A DNA stretch of 64,000 nt from Tabrizicola sp. (GCF_030694085.1 NZ_JAUXZE010000005.1:44708-108707), one strand, 5' to 3'. Positions 45,525 through 55,213 are shown, counted from the stretch's first letter. Numbers and translations are program-made. The notes: generated from the letters alone by a model not told the origin.

Positions 45525-46103
45525 ATGGCCAAGCTTTATTTCCACTACTCCACCATGAACGCGGGGAAATCGACCTCGCTGCTGCAAGCCTCGCACAACT
45601 ACCGCGAGGGGGGGATGCAGACCTATCTGATCACTGCGCAGTTCGACAACCGCGCCGGCGAAGGCCGCATCGCCAGCCGCATCGGCATCGGCGAGCCTGC
45701 CGATACCTTCGGCCCGGATGAGGACATGTTCGAAAAGCTGAAGGCGCGGTTCGCAAAGGGCCCGGTCGCCTGCGTCTTCATCGACGAAGCGCAGTTTCTG
45801 TCCAAGCCGCAGGTCTGGCAGCTGGCCCGCGCGGTCGACGACCTGGGCGTGCCGGTCATGGCTTACGGCCTCCGCGTGGACTTCCAGGGCAACCTCTTTC
45901 CCGGCTCGGCCGCGCTTCTGGCCTGGGCCGACGAGATGCGCGAGGTCCGCACGATCTGCCATTGCGGCAAGAAGGCCACGATGGTCATCCGCCGCGACCC
46001 GGACGGGCGCGCGCTGAAGGAAGGCGAGCAGGTGGTGATCGGCGGGAACGAGACCTACGTCAGCCTCTGCCGCCGTCACTGGCGCGAGGCGATGGGCACC
46101 TGA
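45525..46103 (+). CDS. tdk: Thymidine kinase
   Basis: Phosphorylates thymidine for salvage. 192 aa type II enzyme: P-loop STMNAGKST at 9-17, VFIDEAQFL, MAYGLRVDF, and four Cys forming a zinc site (TICHCGKKA and the C-terminal LCRRHW). The 28-bp 3' end overlaps the convergent DMT gene. The nucleoside-catabolism operon is nearby, so salvage and breakdown are clustered. Confidence 0.96.
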   Translation: MAKLYFHYSTMNAGKSTSLLQASHNYREGGMQTYLITAQFDNRAGEGRIASRIGIGEPADTFGPDEDMFEKLKARFAKGPVACVFIDEAQFLSKPQVWQLARAVDDLGVPVMAYGLRVDFQGNLFPGSAALLAWADEMREVRTICHCGKKATMVIRRDPDGRALKEGEQVVIGGNETYVSLCRRHWREAMGT

Positions 46104-47011
46104 TCCCGTTGCGGGCGGGCGATGATGATCCCCGCCAGCGCAATCAGCGCCATGCCGACCCAGGCGAACCAAGCCAAACTCTCGCCCCACAGCAGGAACC
46201 CCCACAGCGCCGAGGCGGGCAGGATCACGTACTCGAAGACCGACACGCGCGAGACCTCGGCCATCTGGTAGGCCTTCACGAACATCCCCACCCCGACCAG
46301 CGAGCCTGCCGCCTGCACGAAGGTCCACCAAAGGAACTCTCCCGTCGGCCAGACCGGGCCGCGCTGGAGAAACCCGTCTGGACCCTCGGGCACCGCCAGC
46401 GGGAAGGCCCAGAGGACCGCCATCCCAAGCAGCCCGTAGACCCCCAACATCCCGAAGAACCCGGCCACCACTGTTTCGGCCGTCTCGCCCGCGCACCAGC
46501 GCTGGGTGGCGATGTTGCCCATCGCGTAGAGCGCACCCGAGATCACTGGCAGAAGTGCGGCCAGCGTGGCCCCAGACAGCGCCTCGGGTCCCAGGACCAG
46601 GACAACGCCCGCAAAGCCGATCAGCACAGCCAGGATCTGCACACCGCGGATGGGCTGGCCGTAGAGATACCGCTGGAAAAACAGGACGAACAGCGGCGCG
46701 GTAAAGAGGCCCGCCGCGACCTGGGCCACGGGCAGGAAGGCCAGCGCTCCGAAGTAGATCAGCATCGCCGTCCCGTGGATTGCCGACCGCGCGATGACCG
46801 CCCAGGGCCGTTTGGGCCACAGCTTCAGCCCCATCGACACCGCCACCAGCGCCAGGATCGCGAAGGCCATCGCCGTCCGCGTCGCATGGAACTGCCACAG
46901 CCCCGCATCCCTGGCGATCACCCGGACGTAGTTGTCGGTGAAGGCGATCACGCTGGCATAGACCAGCACCGCGCCAAAGGCGGCCAGGGTTCGGTTCGGG
47001 GTATCGCTCAT
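46076..47011 (-). CDS. EamA/DMT-superfamily transporter
   Basis: 311 aa with about ten transmembrane helices. The two EamA halves start NRTLAAFGAVLVYASVIAFTDNYVRV and GALYAMGNIATQRWCAGE, and the end LPASALWGFLLWGESLAWFAWVGMALIALAGIII is typical. Substrate unknown. The ATG at 47011 is chosen. It is convergent with and overlaps tdk. Confidence 0.87.
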   Translation of the reverse strand: MSDTPNRTLAAFGAVLVYASVIAFTDNYVRVIARDAGLWQFHATRTAMAFAILALVAVSMGLKLWPKRPWAVIARSAIHGTAMLIYFGALAFLPVAQVAAGLFTAPLFVLFFQRYLYGQPIRGVQILAVLIGFAGVVLVLGPEALSGATLAALLPVISGALYAMGNIATQRWCAGETAETVVAGFFGMLGVYGLLGMAVLWAFPLAVPEGPDGFLQRGPVWPTGEFLWWTFVQAAGSLVGVGMFVKAYQMAEVSRVSVFEYVILPASALWGFLLWGESLAWFAWVGMALIALAGIIIARPQRDQVPIASRQ

Positions 47012-47198
47012 CTGCGCGTCCGGTTTTCGTTTTCCCGACAGGACCCGACATCCGGGCCCTGCGCCAGCTTGAACGCGACCAGTCCCGACAAATCCGGGTC
47101 GCTGGCGTGTTTCGCTGCCAACGCCGGGGGAAGGGTGATTGTCGCCGCCGTCCGGGCCGGATAAGCTGGCCGTCAAACAGGCAGAGACCCCGCAGCCG

Positions 47199-48215
47199 AT
47201 GACGGCGCTACGTAAGTATCAACGGCTGGAATGTGGAGGCCTGTGGCGCGAGACGCCGCAGGACCAACGGCGTGACGTGCTGGTCCACTTCGGCGAGGCG
47301 ACGCTGGTCCTGTCCGACCCGAAAAGCGGCACCGCGATCAGCCACTGGTCGCTGCCCGCCATCGAACGTGTGAACCGGGGCGAGGACCCGCCGATCTTTG
47401 CCCCCGGACCGGATGCCAGTGAAAGCCTGGAACTGACTGACCCCGACATGATCGCGGCACTGGGTGCCGTGCGCCACGCGGTCCAGGCTGCCACGGCCAA
47501 GCCCGGCCGCCTGCGTGGCGTCCTGCTGGCCGGGGCAGCTGCTGCGGTGGTGCTGGTTGCCGTCGTCTGGCTGCCGGGGGCGCTTGTCCGCCATACCGCC
47601 TCGGTGGTGCCACTCGCGCAGCGCGCAGACATCGGTCAGCGGGCACTGGACGATCTTACCCGTGTGACCGGGGCGGCCTGCAACAACCAACTTGGCCTGC
47701 AGGCGCTCGCCGCCTTGTCCGAACGCGTCTTCGGTCCGGTGGATACGCCGATCCTCTACGTCCTGCCCGAAGGCATCGACGAACCGCAGCACCTGCCCGG
47801 CGACGTCATCATGCTGCCCCGCCGACTGATCGAGCAGTCGAACGGCCCCGAGGCCGTTGCCGGTGCCGCCCTGGTCGAACGGCTGCGCAGCCGCACCCGC
47901 GATCCGATCATCCCCCTGCTGGAATATGCTGGCATCAAGGCGACGGTGCAGCTTCTGACCACGGCCGACCTGCCCGACGCAGCCCTTGCGGGCTATGGAG
48001 AGGCGCTTCTTCGCGCCGCCCCCGTGCCCCTGGCCGAAGCCAGCGTGCTGGCGGCGTTTGAGGCCGCGCAGGTCCCCGCCACGCCCTATGCGCTGGCCGT
48101 CACCCCCGAAGCAAATGTGGGCCTTGCCACGAACGACCCCTACAAGGGCCTCGCGCCGTCGCCTCTGGTCCCGGACGAATCCTGGATAGCCCTGCAAGGG
48201 ATTTGCGGCGGCTAG
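47199..48215 (+). CDS. Single-pass membrane protein, M48-peptidase-like
   Basis: 338 aa from the ATG at 47199. A cytoplasmic part (1-105) is followed by one helix (about 106-130) and a 200-residue periplasmic part. That part (ALDDLTRVTGAACNN, PILYVLPEGIDEPQHLPGDVIMLPRRLIE, GPEAVAGAALVE) is laid out like the M48 Zn-protease region, but the HExxH is missing where it would be expected. It may be an inactive relative or a chaperone-like protein; I am not sure of the family. The 3' end lies five bases from the SPOR gene. Confidence 0.6.
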   Translation: MTALRKYQRLECGGLWRETPQDQRRDVLVHFGEATLVLSDPKSGTAISHWSLPAIERVNRGEDPPIFAPGPDASESLELTDPDMIAALGAVRHAVQAATAKPGRLRGVLLAGAAAAVVLVAVVWLPGALVRHTASVVPLAQRADIGQRALDDLTRVTGAACNNQLGLQALAALSERVFGPVDTPILYVLPEGIDEPQHLPGDVIMLPRRLIEQSNGPEAVAGAALVERLRSRTRDPIIPLLEYAGIKATVQLLTTADLPDAALAGYGEALLRAAPVPLAEASVLAAFEAAQVPATPYALAVTPEANVGLATNDPYKGLAPSPLVPDESWIALQGICGG

Positions 48216-48220
48216 GCGCG

Positions 48221-48748
48221 CTAGGGGCTGACCACCGTTGCTTGCGCAAAGCCTGCGTCCCGCAGCGCCAGCCACGCAGCTTCGGCCGAAGCCTGGTCTG
48301 GGAACGGTCCCGCGAAGACAGTGATCACCGCTCCGCCGCCACTCTGCACCCGGCCACGGACCACGTCATAGTCCAATTCCTTCAGCCGCGCCTCGGCCTG
48401 CTTGGCGGCCCTGGACTGGCCGAAGCTGCCGACCGCAACAAAATGGCCACCGTCGGCCTCTGCGCTGGGTGCGTTCGGGGTCCCCTTCACCGGCTGCACC
48501 CCGATCTCCTCGACCACCGGGACAGGCTGGCCCGAGGGAGGGCTGCCACAGACCGGCACCCCCTGGCGCGAGACGCGGGGGACCCACACCACCTGAGACC
48601 CAGTGCCGGCACGGGCGAACATGCAGCCTTTGCTGTCGACGTATTGCAGACCGGCATAATCTGCCGGCGGCACTTCCGCGGGCTGCAGCGGCTGGGCTTC
48701 CGCTGCCACCCCGGCCAGCATCAGCAGTGGCACCAAAGCCCGGATCAT
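48221..48748 (-). CDS. SPOR-domain secreted protein
   Basis: 175 aa: a signal peptide ([18 protein letters not shown]), a central Cys-containing region ([17 protein letters not shown]), and a C-terminal SPOR domain ([23 protein letters not shown] to [16 protein letters not shown]) that binds denuded peptidoglycan at division sites. Its ATG overlaps the TGA of upp, so it is translated from the nucleoside operon, which is an unexpected partner. Confidence 0.87.
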   Translation of the reverse strand: MIRALVPLLMLAGVAAEAQPLQPAEVPPADYAGLQYVDSKGCMFARAGTGSQVVWVPRVSRQGVPVCGSPPSGQPVPVVEEIGVQPVKGTPNAPSAEADGGHFVAVGSFGQSRAAKQAEARLKELDYDVVRGRVQSGGGAVITVFAGPFPDQASAEAAWLALRDAGFAQATVVSP

Positions 48749-49377
48749 TTGGTCCCGAACATCCGGTCCCCGGCATCGCCCAGACCCGGCACGATGTATC
48801 CGTGATCGTTCAGATGGCTGTCCACCGCTGCCGTGACGATCGGCACGTCCGGGTGGGCCTCCTTCATCCGGGCGATCCCTTCGGGCGCAGCCAACAGGCA
48901 CAAGAACCGTATCTGCTTCGCCCCCGCCTGTTTCAGCAGCGACACCGCCGCCGCCGACGAGTTTCCGGTTGCCAGCATCGGGTCCACGACGATGGCAATC
49001 CGGTCCTCCATGTGTTCGGGCAGCTTGCAGTAGTACTGCACCGGCTGCAGCGTCTCGGGGTCGCGGTACAGCCCGACGAACCCCACGCGCGCCGCCGGGA
49101 TCAGCTCCAGGATGCCATCCAGAAGCCCGTTCCCCGCCCGCAGGATACTGACCAGCGCCAGCTTCTTGCCTTCGATCACGGGGGCATCCATCTCCTCCAG
49201 CGGCGTCTCGATCCGCTTGGTGGTCATCGGCAGCTCGCGGGTGACCTCATAGGCCAGCAACAGGCTGATCTCGCGCAACAGCTTGCGGAAGCTGGCGGTC
49301 GAGGTGTCCTTCTCGCGCATCAGGGTCAGCTTGTGCTGGACCAGAGGGTGCGACACGACGGTCAGGTGATCCAGCAT
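48745..49377 (-). CDS. upp: Uracil phosphoribosyltransferase
   Basis: Converts uracil and PRPP to UMP. 210 aa with [17 protein letters not shown] at the start, the PRPP loop [13 protein letters not shown], and [31 protein letters not shown] at the end. The ATG at 49377 directly follows the add stop (TGAATG) and its TGA overlaps the SPOR start. It recovers uracil released by nucleoside phosphorolysis upstream in the operon. Confidence 0.96.
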   Translation of the reverse strand: MLDHLTVVSHPLVQHKLTLMREKDTSTASFRKLLREISLLLAYEVTRELPMTTKRIETPLEEMDAPVIEGKKLALVSILRAGNGLLDGILELIPAARVGFVGLYRDPETLQPVQYYCKLPEHMEDRIAIVVDPMLATGNSSAAAVSLLKQAGAKQIRFLCLLAAPEGIARMKEAHPDVPIVTAAVDSHLNDHGYIVPGLGDAGDRMFGTK

Positions 49378-50355
49378 TCAGGCCTCCAGCAGCTTTCCGA
49401 TCCTGATCTTGGTATCGGCGTCGCAAAAGGCCGCGTCAAGCGACTGGCGCGCGATCCGCCGGAATTGCCCGTCGTCCCAGTCGAAGGCCTTGTGCAACTC
49501 CTCGTACTCGCGCGACATCGTCGTGTGGAAGAAGGGCGGATCGTCGGTGCTGATGGTCACCTTTACCCCCCTTCGGTCCAATTCATCGATCGGATGATCC
49601 CGGAACGAGGGATAGACCCCCAAGGTCACGTTCGACCCCGGACAAACCTCCAGCACGATCCCCTTCTCGGCCAACTCGTCGACCAGCGCCAAGTCCTCGA
49701 TCGCCCGCACCCCATGCCCGATCCGCTCCACCTCCAGGTCCCGCACCGCATCGCGCACACTCTCGGGGCCGCCCCATTCCCCCGCATGCGCCGTCAGCCG
49801 CAGCCCCGCTTCCCGCGCGCAGTCGAAGGCCCAGCGGAAGTCCTTGGGCGCGCCCACCTTCTCGTCCCCGGCGATCCCGAACCCGACGATCCAGTCCCCG
49901 GCGGTTTCCGCCGCGCAACGTGCCGTCTCCCGCGCCTTTTCGGGGCCGAAATGTCGGATGCAGGTGATGATCCCGCGAAGGGTGATTCCCATCTCCCGCT
50001 CCGCCTGATCCGCCGCCTCGCGCATTGCGTGGAGGTATTCCTTCCAGGCCCCGACATCGCGACCGCCACAGAAATCGGGCGACAGGAAGGTCTCCGAATA
50101 CACCACCCCCGCCTTCGCTGATTCCTCCAGCACCGCCAGCACCAGCCGCTGATAATCGCGCGGGGTCTGCAGCGCCGAGGTCGCCGCCTCATAGACCTTC
50201 AGGAAATCCCAGAAGTCCTTGTAGCGGTAGTTCCCCCGCTCGTCGAAGACGCCGGCTATGTCCAGATGCTTCTCCTTCGCCAGCCCCGCGATAAAGGCGG
50301 GCGGCGCCGCCCCCTCCAGATGCAGATGCAACTCGACCTTCGGCAGTCCGCTCAC
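49378..50355 (-). CDS. add: Adenosine deaminase
   Basis: 325 aa zinc amidohydrolase. Metal ligands H10 and H12 (KVELHLHLEG), the third His in LTAHAGEWGG with the catalytic Glu, and the final Asp pair in VTISTDDPPFFH are present. It converts (deoxy)adenosine to (deoxy)inosine. It is fourth gene of cdd-deoA-deoB-add-upp; some related enzymes act on adenine, so adenine deaminase is a possible alternative. Confidence 0.93.
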   Translation of the reverse strand: MSGLPKVELHLHLEGAAPPAFIAGLAKEKHLDIAGVFDERGNYRYKDFWDFLKVYEAATSALQTPRDYQRLVLAVLEESAKAGVVYSETFLSPDFCGGRDVGAWKEYLHAMREAADQAEREMGITLRGIITCIRHFGPEKARETARCAAETAGDWIVGFGIAGDEKVGAPKDFRWAFDCAREAGLRLTAHAGEWGGPESVRDAVRDLEVERIGHGVRAIEDLALVDELAEKGIVLEVCPGSNVTLGVYPSFRDHPIDELDRRGVKVTISTDDPPFFHTTMSREYEELHKAFDWDDGQFRRIARQSLDAAFCDADTKIRIGKLLEA

Positions 50356-50399
50356 GAAACACTCCTTATTTCATCTGTCCATAAGTATCCCACGGGGGT

Positions 50400-50420
50400 C
50401 CGGGGGTGTGAAACCCCCGG
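50400..50420 (-). promoter_or_regulatory. Hairpin between deoB and add
   Basis: Stem CCGGGGGT / ACCCCCGG with a five-base loop in the 76-bp gap, without a U-run; it may set the ratio of upstream to downstream message. Confidence 0.5.
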
Positions 50421-50431
50421 TCCGGCAGAGG

Positions 50432-51640
50432 TCACAGGAAACTCCGCCCCGGCCCCTGCACCGCCACCCCCAGATGCGCCGCCACCGACGCGCCCACATC
50501 CACGAACCCGCACACCCCGACCTCGCGCAGACCCGCACCCCAGCCCACCACCGGCACCCGCTCCCGCGTATGTTCGGTTCCCCTGAACGTCGGGTCGTTG
50601 CCGTGATCGGCGGTGAAGATCGCCAGGTCCCCTGGTCGCAGGGTCGCAAGAAACCGCGGCAACTCGGCGTCGAACCACTCCAGCGCGCGGGCATAGCCCG
50701 CCACGTCGCGGGGGTGACCATACAGCGTGTCGAACTCGACGAAGTTCGCAAAGGTCAGGGACCCGGCCTCGGCCTCCGCCCCAAGTCTTACCAGGTGTTC
50801 GAAAAGGTCAGCGTCGGACTTGCCCTTGTGCAGCTTCCCGATCCCGCGCATCGAGAAGATGTCGCCGATCTTGCCGATCCCATGCGTGGCACGTCCGGCG
50901 CCTGCGACCCAGTCCAAGAGCGTCGGCGCGGGCGGCGCGATCGCAAAATCCTTGCGGTTGGCGGTCCGCTTGAAGTCGCCACAGCCGCCCGTGAAAGGCC
51001 GCGCGATCACCCGCCCGACCTTGCGGGCATGCAGCATCGGCGCCAGGTCCCTGCACAGCTGCAACAGCCGCTCCAGCCCGAAGGCCTCTTCATGCGCGGC
51101 GATCTGGAAAACGCTGTCCGCACTCGTGTAGCAGATCGGCCAGCCGGTCCGCATATGCGCTTCGCAATGCTCGGCGATGATCGGCACGCCCGAGGCATGG
51201 CAGTTCCCCAGGATCCCCTCGGTCCCCGCCAACCGGCAGACCTCGGCCACGATGTCGTCAGGGAAGGCGGGCACGGTGTCGGGAAAATAGGTCCAGTCCC
51301 AGGGCACCGGCACCCCTGCCAATTCCCAGTGCCCGGACGGAGTGTCCTTGCCCCGCGACACTTCGGTCGCAGCCCCCCACAGGCCTTCGGGCACGGCGTC
51401 CATCCCCGGCGTCGCCACACCCGAGGCCAGCCGGATTGCCGCCCCAAGCCCCAGCCGGTCCAGGTTCGGCATCCGCATGGGACCCGAGCGCCCGACCTCT
51501 GCCCGGCCCTCGGCACAGGCCGCCGCGAGGTGGCCCAGCGTGTTCGACCCTTCATCGCCGAAGGCCGCCGCATCGGGTGCGCCGCCGCAGCCAACGCTGT
51601 CCAGCACCACCAGAAACGCCCGCCCGCCAGTGCTGGCCAT
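50432..51640 (-). CDS. deoB: Phosphopentomutase
   Basis: Interconverts (deoxy)ribose 1- and 5-phosphates. 402 aa alkaline-phosphatase fold: FLVVLDSVGCGGAPDA with metal Asp, GSNTLGHLA, GKDTPSGHWELAG, and IFTADHGNDPTFRGTEHTRERVP with the remaining metal ligands. The start ATG shares one base with the deoA stop (TGATG). It follows cdd and deoA. Confidence 0.96.
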   Translation of the reverse strand: MASTGGRAFLVVLDSVGCGGAPDAAAFGDEGSNTLGHLAAACAEGRAEVGRSGPMRMPNLDRLGLGAAIRLASGVATPGMDAVPEGLWGAATEVSRGKDTPSGHWELAGVPVPWDWTYFPDTVPAFPDDIVAEVCRLAGTEGILGNCHASGVPIIAEHCEAHMRTGWPICYTSADSVFQIAAHEEAFGLERLLQLCRDLAPMLHARKVGRVIARPFTGGCGDFKRTANRKDFAIAPPAPTLLDWVAGAGRATHGIGKIGDIFSMRGIGKLHKGKSDADLFEHLVRLGAEAEAGSLTFANFVEFDTLYGHPRDVAGYARALEWFDAELPRFLATLRPGDLAIFTADHGNDPTFRGTEHTRERVPVVGWGAGLREVGVCGFVDVGASVAAHLGVAVQGPGRSFL

Positions 51641-52950
51641 CAGCCAATCCTCATCTGTATCAGCGCGGGCTCCTCCGCAAACTCCGGCGCGATCTGGTAG
51701 GCCGCCTGCACCGCCCGTACTGCTGCCCGCGCCGCATCCTCGGTTACCGCATGGACCATCGCCAGCGGCACGCCTGCGCCCATTTCCTCTCCGATCCCCG
51801 CCAGATCCGTGAGGCCGACCGAGGGGTTCACCCGGTCGCCCTCGCGCAGGCGCCCCCCGCCCAGATGCACAACCGCCTGGCCCAGCGCCTCGCCGTCGAT
51901 CCGCGCCACGAAGCCGTCCGTCGGCGAGGGCACCTCCATCATCACCGGGGCCGAGGGCAGGCGGTCCGGCCAACGTTCCACAAAGTCCGCCGGCCCCCCC
52001 TGCGCCACAACCATCCGCCCGAAACATTCTGCCGCCGCACCGGATTCCAGCGCCTGGGCGATCCGCCCCTCGCCATCCTCCGCGTCACTGGCCAGTCCGG
52101 CCAGCGCCAGCACCTCGCCGCCCAAGGCCACCGTCACGTCCCACAGAGCCTCGTTGACCGAGGTGCCGGTCAGCGTCTCCATCACCTCGATCACCTCCAG
52201 CGCGTTCCCCGCTGCCGTGGCCAGCGGCTGCGACATGTCGGTGATCAGGGCACTGGTCATGCACCCCGCCCCCTGTGCTGTCTTGACCAGGGACCGCGCC
52301 AGCGCCTCGGCGTCCGCTGCCGTCTTCATGAAGGCACCCGAGCCGCATTTGACGTCCAGAACCAGCGCCTCCAGCCCCGCCGCCAGCTTCTTCGACAGGA
52401 TCGAGGCGGTGATCAGGTCGATCGACTCCACCGTCGCCGACACATCGCGGATCGCGTAAAGGCGTCGGTCTGCCGGGGCCAGGTCGGCCGAAGCCGCCAC
52501 GATGGCGCATTTCACCTCGGTCATCTGCTTGCGCAGCGCCGCTTCCGTCAATCCGGTTCGAAACCCAGGTATGGCTTCCAGCTTGTCCAGCGTCCCACCC
52601 GTATGCCCCAGCCCCCGACCCGAGACCATCGGCACATAGGCCCCGCAGACCGCCAATGCCGGGGCGAGGAGCAGAGAGGTGCAATCCCCGATCCCGCCCG
52701 TCGAATGTTTGTCCACCACCGGGCCGGGCAGGTCCCATTCCAGCACCTTCCCGCTGTCGCGCATCCCCCGCGTCAGCGCCACGCGCCCTTCCTCGGACAG
52801 GCCCTTCAGCAGCACCGCCATCGCGAACGCGCCCGCCTGCGCATCCGTCACCGCGCCCGAGGCCAGCCCCATCGCGAACCAGCGCAAATCGTCGGTCGAG
52901 GGTTGGCCCCCGTCCCGCACCTTGGCGATGATCAACCGCGCGTCGGTCAC
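51640..52950 (-). CDS. deoA: Thymidine phosphorylase
   Basis: Phosphorolysis of thymidine/deoxyuridine to base and deoxyribose-1-phosphate. 436 aa. VVDKHSTGGIGDCTSLLLAP, PMVSGRGLGHTGGTLDKLE and LVLDVKCGSGAFMKT are the family blocks. The start is a GTG at 52950 whose TGA overlap (GTGA) ties it to cdd. The product feeds deoB. Confidence 0.96.
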   Translation of the reverse strand: MTDARLIIAKVRDGGQPSTDDLRWFAMGLASGAVTDAQAGAFAMAVLLKGLSEEGRVALTRGMRDSGKVLEWDLPGPVVDKHSTGGIGDCTSLLLAPALAVCGAYVPMVSGRGLGHTGGTLDKLEAIPGFRTGLTEAALRKQMTEVKCAIVAASADLAPADRRLYAIRDVSATVESIDLITASILSKKLAAGLEALVLDVKCGSGAFMKTAADAEALARSLVKTAQGAGCMTSALITDMSQPLATAAGNALEVIEVMETLTGTSVNEALWDVTVALGGEVLALAGLASDAEDGEGRIAQALESGAAAECFGRMVVAQGGPADFVERWPDRLPSAPVMMEVPSPTDGFVARIDGEALGQAVVHLGGGRLREGDRVNPSVGLTDLAGIGEEMGAGVPLAMVHAVTEDAARAAVRAVQAAYQIAPEFAEEPALIQMRIG

Positions 52951-53339
52951 GTGCGGTCCATGTGCGCGGCGGTGAAAACGCCTGGCAAAAGCTCGGCCAC
53001 GGTCATCACCTTCTGCTTGCCGTCTGTGGTGCAAAGCGTGACGCGCACGTCCTGGGCCGCAAACTCGGCGATCTTCTGACGGCACCCGCCACAAGGAGGC
53101 ACCGGGTCCGGGCTGTCGGCGATCACGCAGACCTCGGCGATCCGCGTATCCCCTGCCGCGATCATCGCCGCAATGGCCCCCGCCTCGGCACAGGTGCCCT
53201 CGGGATAAGCCACGTTCTCGACATTGCAGCCGACATGCACCGCACCGCTTGTGGCGCGCAAGGCCGCCCCGACCTTGAACCGCGAATAGGGCGCATAGGC
53301 CCGCTCTCTGACCGCCGTCGCCGCCTCCAGAAGCGTCAT
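52947..53339 (-). CDS. cdd: Cytidine deaminase
   Basis: Deaminates (deoxy)cytidine to (deoxy)uridine. 130 aa tetrameric type: AYAPYSRFKVGAAL, VGCNVENVAYPEGTCAEAGAI (Zn Cys and catalytic Glu) and PPCGGCRQKIAEF. The ATG at 53339 has GGGGG upstream; an ATG at 53360 is possible. First gene of the nucleoside operon. Confidence 0.95.
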   Translation of the reverse strand: MTLLEAATAVRERAYAPYSRFKVGAALRATSGAVHVGCNVENVAYPEGTCAEAGAIAAMIAAGDTRIAEVCVIADSPDPVPPCGGCRQKIAEFAAQDVRVTLCTTDGKQKVMTVAELLPGVFTAAHMDRT

Positions 53340-53407
53340 CGCCACCCCCTGTTTGACCATTTGGTCAGAGTGTGATGCCGCCCGCAGATTTCCGCAAGCC
53401 GGGTGTG

Positions 53408-53473
53408 CTCGTCGTGCTACTTCGTCGCCTCCTCGCAGGGCCTCCCGACGAGAAGACGAAGTCGCACGAGGAG
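53408..53473. repeat. CGACGAG-type hairpin repeat, copy 2
   Basis: Arms at 53408-53435 and 53446-53473 match in 23 of 28 positions; the right arm differs by one base from that at 62861-62888. It lies between the start of cdd and the 3' end of the cupin gene. Confidence 0.8.
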
Positions 53474-53476
53474 GCG

Positions 53477-54559
53477 CTATCTGGGAACCACCCGCGTCAC
53501 CGGATTGCCCGGCAACGTCACCTCCAGCAGTTCCAGGTCAGGTGTCGCGTCAGAATACCGCGTCGCCAGGCCTGGGGGGATCACGAAGGCATCGCCGGGC
53601 GACAGGCGGTAGGGGTCCTTGCCCTCGCCCTCCAGCGTCATTCCGCCGGACATGACGAAGGTGAACAGGATATCGCCCTCGTGCACCGTCCAGGGAGCCG
53701 TGCCCGCTGGCCGTGCGACCATCACCGAAGCCACGCCCTTCGTCGCCGCCATGATCGTCGTATCCCGCGCCTCGAAACCCGGGATGCGGAACGGCTTGAA
53801 CACGCCGTCCTTCCCGATGTCATGCACGAATTTCTGCCCGTCCCATTCCCGATCCGGCCGGAAATGCGGGGTGGGCAGCGTCATCTCATGGTCGATCTCG
53901 GTCACATGCTCGGCGGGCACCCCGATCTCGACCACTTGCACGCCTTCCGAATGCAGCACCTTGTGGCGGATGCCCGGCGGCTGGATGAAGCAGTCCCCGG
54001 CATGGATGCGCCGGATACCGCCTTGATCTTCATAAAGGACATCCACCCAACCCGCGACGCAGAAGATCAGCTGGAAGCCCACCTTGTGGAAATGCACCAT
54101 GTCCGGCACCGGCCCGTCCGGCACCCGGATATGGCTCGCGATCATCGCCCCGCCCAACCGCGTCGGGATCAGGTCGCGATACTCCATCCCCGCCCGCCCG
54201 ATCACCCAGGGCGCCTGGTCCGCCAGCCTGCGCACCACAAAGGCATGTTCCGTCGCGGGCGTTACGACCGGAGGGTTCAGCTCATCCACCTCCACCTTCG
54301 TCCCGTTGGGTGCTGTCAGCGACTTCGCCCCCCCCGCAAATCCCGGATCGTCAGTCAGGATGCGCAGCGTCCCCGGTGCCTCGCTTGCCCCCTTCTCGAT
54401 CCGCAGCCGCACCCCATGCCCGGACAGCACGGCGACCGAGGGGTTGTCGGCAGGAAAGATCATGTCCAGCCGAAAGCCAAGCGTCTTGGTATAAAACGGC
54501 AAATCTTCCCGCAGCTCTTGCGTGGGCAGCCGGATCTCGGCGCGGGTCTCCTGGGTCAT
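53477..54559 (-). CDS. VOC-bicupin fusion protein
   Basis: 360 aa. Residues 1-115 are a glyoxalase/VOC-like half (EIRLPTQELREDLPFYTKTLGFRLDMIF, then VRLRIEKG). Residues 135-360 are two cupin barrels (VHFHKVGFQLIFCVAGWVDVLYEDQGG and WTVHEGDILFTFVMSGGMTLEGEG, each followed by a GD.F..PPG strand). A fused VOC-cupin enzyme is unusual; it may be a dioxygenase or isomerase for a small acid. GAAGGAGAG precedes the ATG. A GntR gene starts upstream on the same strand. Confidence 0.8.
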   Translation of the reverse strand: MTQETRAEIRLPTQELREDLPFYTKTLGFRLDMIFPADNPSVAVLSGHGVRLRIEKGASEAPGTLRILTDDPGFAGGAKSLTAPNGTKVEVDELNPPVVTPATEHAFVVRRLADQAPWVIGRAGMEYRDLIPTRLGGAMIASHIRVPDGPVPDMVHFHKVGFQLIFCVAGWVDVLYEDQGGIRRIHAGDCFIQPPGIRHKVLHSEGVQVVEIGVPAEHVTEIDHEMTLPTPHFRPDREWDGQKFVHDIGKDGVFKPFRIPGFEARDTTIMAATKGVASVMVARPAGTAPWTVHEGDILFTFVMSGGMTLEGEGKDPYRLSPGDAFVIPPGLATRYSDATPDLELLEVTLPGNPVTRVVPR

Positions 54560-54569
54560 GGTCTCTCCT

Positions 54570-55196
54570 TCAGGCAATCTGGGCATAGGCAGTTTCTGCG
54601 TCGTAGATGAAACGCAGCATCAGATCATGGGCGTGAGGGCCATCCTGCGCTTCGACGGCCTGAAGCAGAGCCTTCAGACCATCGACAATGATCTTCCGCG
54701 CCGCCGGGTCCGGCAGTGTCGCAAAGCGCACCGATTGCACCTGGCCCGAATAGCGCTGGATGGCATTGCGCAGCTCATTGTTCCGCACCGCCCCAAGCCA
54801 GGCATTGCGGAAGGCCTCGGCCCCCCGATGGAAGGCGGCAACATCTCCTTTCGCACTCTCGGCCAGCGCCAGCGCATCACGCATGGCGAGCAGGTCATTC
54901 ACCGTCCGATCGCGGGCGACACAGACCACCGCATGTGGCTCCAAAAGCCGCCGCAGGACAAAGACCTCTGCAATCCGCTCGGGCGACAGGTTCGGCAGCG
55001 CGAAGCCCCGGCTGGTGCCTTCCAGATAGCCTTCGGAGACGAGCTGCATCAGCGCCTCACGCACCGGCATCCGGCTGACGCCCATCTCTGCGGCGATGGC
55101 ATGGTCCACAAGCCGCACATCCGGCCCAACCTCGCCGCGCAGAAGGCGCAGGCGCAGTGCCTCGTGAATCCGGGAGCGGTGGCTGGTGCGGGACAT
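54570..55196 (-). CDS. GntR-family transcriptional regulator (FCD type)
   Basis: 208 aa from the ATG at 55196. HTH: RIHEALRLRLLRGEVGPDVRLVDHAIAAEMGVSRMPVREALMQLVSEGYL. FCD domain: ERIAEVFVLRRLLEPHAVV onward. Ten bases separate it from the cupin gene, so it is first in a two-gene set and probably regulates it. A TATACT -10-like box ends nine bases before the ATG and no ribosome site is visible, so the message may be leaderless. Confidence 0.88.
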   Translation of the reverse strand: MSRTSHRSRIHEALRLRLLRGEVGPDVRLVDHAIAAEMGVSRMPVREALMQLVSEGYLEGTSRGFALPNLSPERIAEVFVLRRLLEPHAVVCVARDRTVNDLLAMRDALALAESAKGDVAAFHRGAEAFRNAWLGAVRNNELRNAIQRYSGQVQSVRFATLPDPAARKIIVDGLKALLQAVEAQDGPHAHDLMLRFIYDAETAYAQIA

Positions 55197-55199
55197 CGC

Positions 55200-55213
55200 A
55201 AAAAGAGTATACC
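55200..55213. promoter_or_regulatory. GTATACC box at the GntR start
   Basis: AAAAAGAGTATACC; on the minus strand it reads GGTATACTC, containing a TATACT -10 hexamer. An inverted partner (GGTATACTTTT) is at 55269-55279. Confidence 0.5.
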
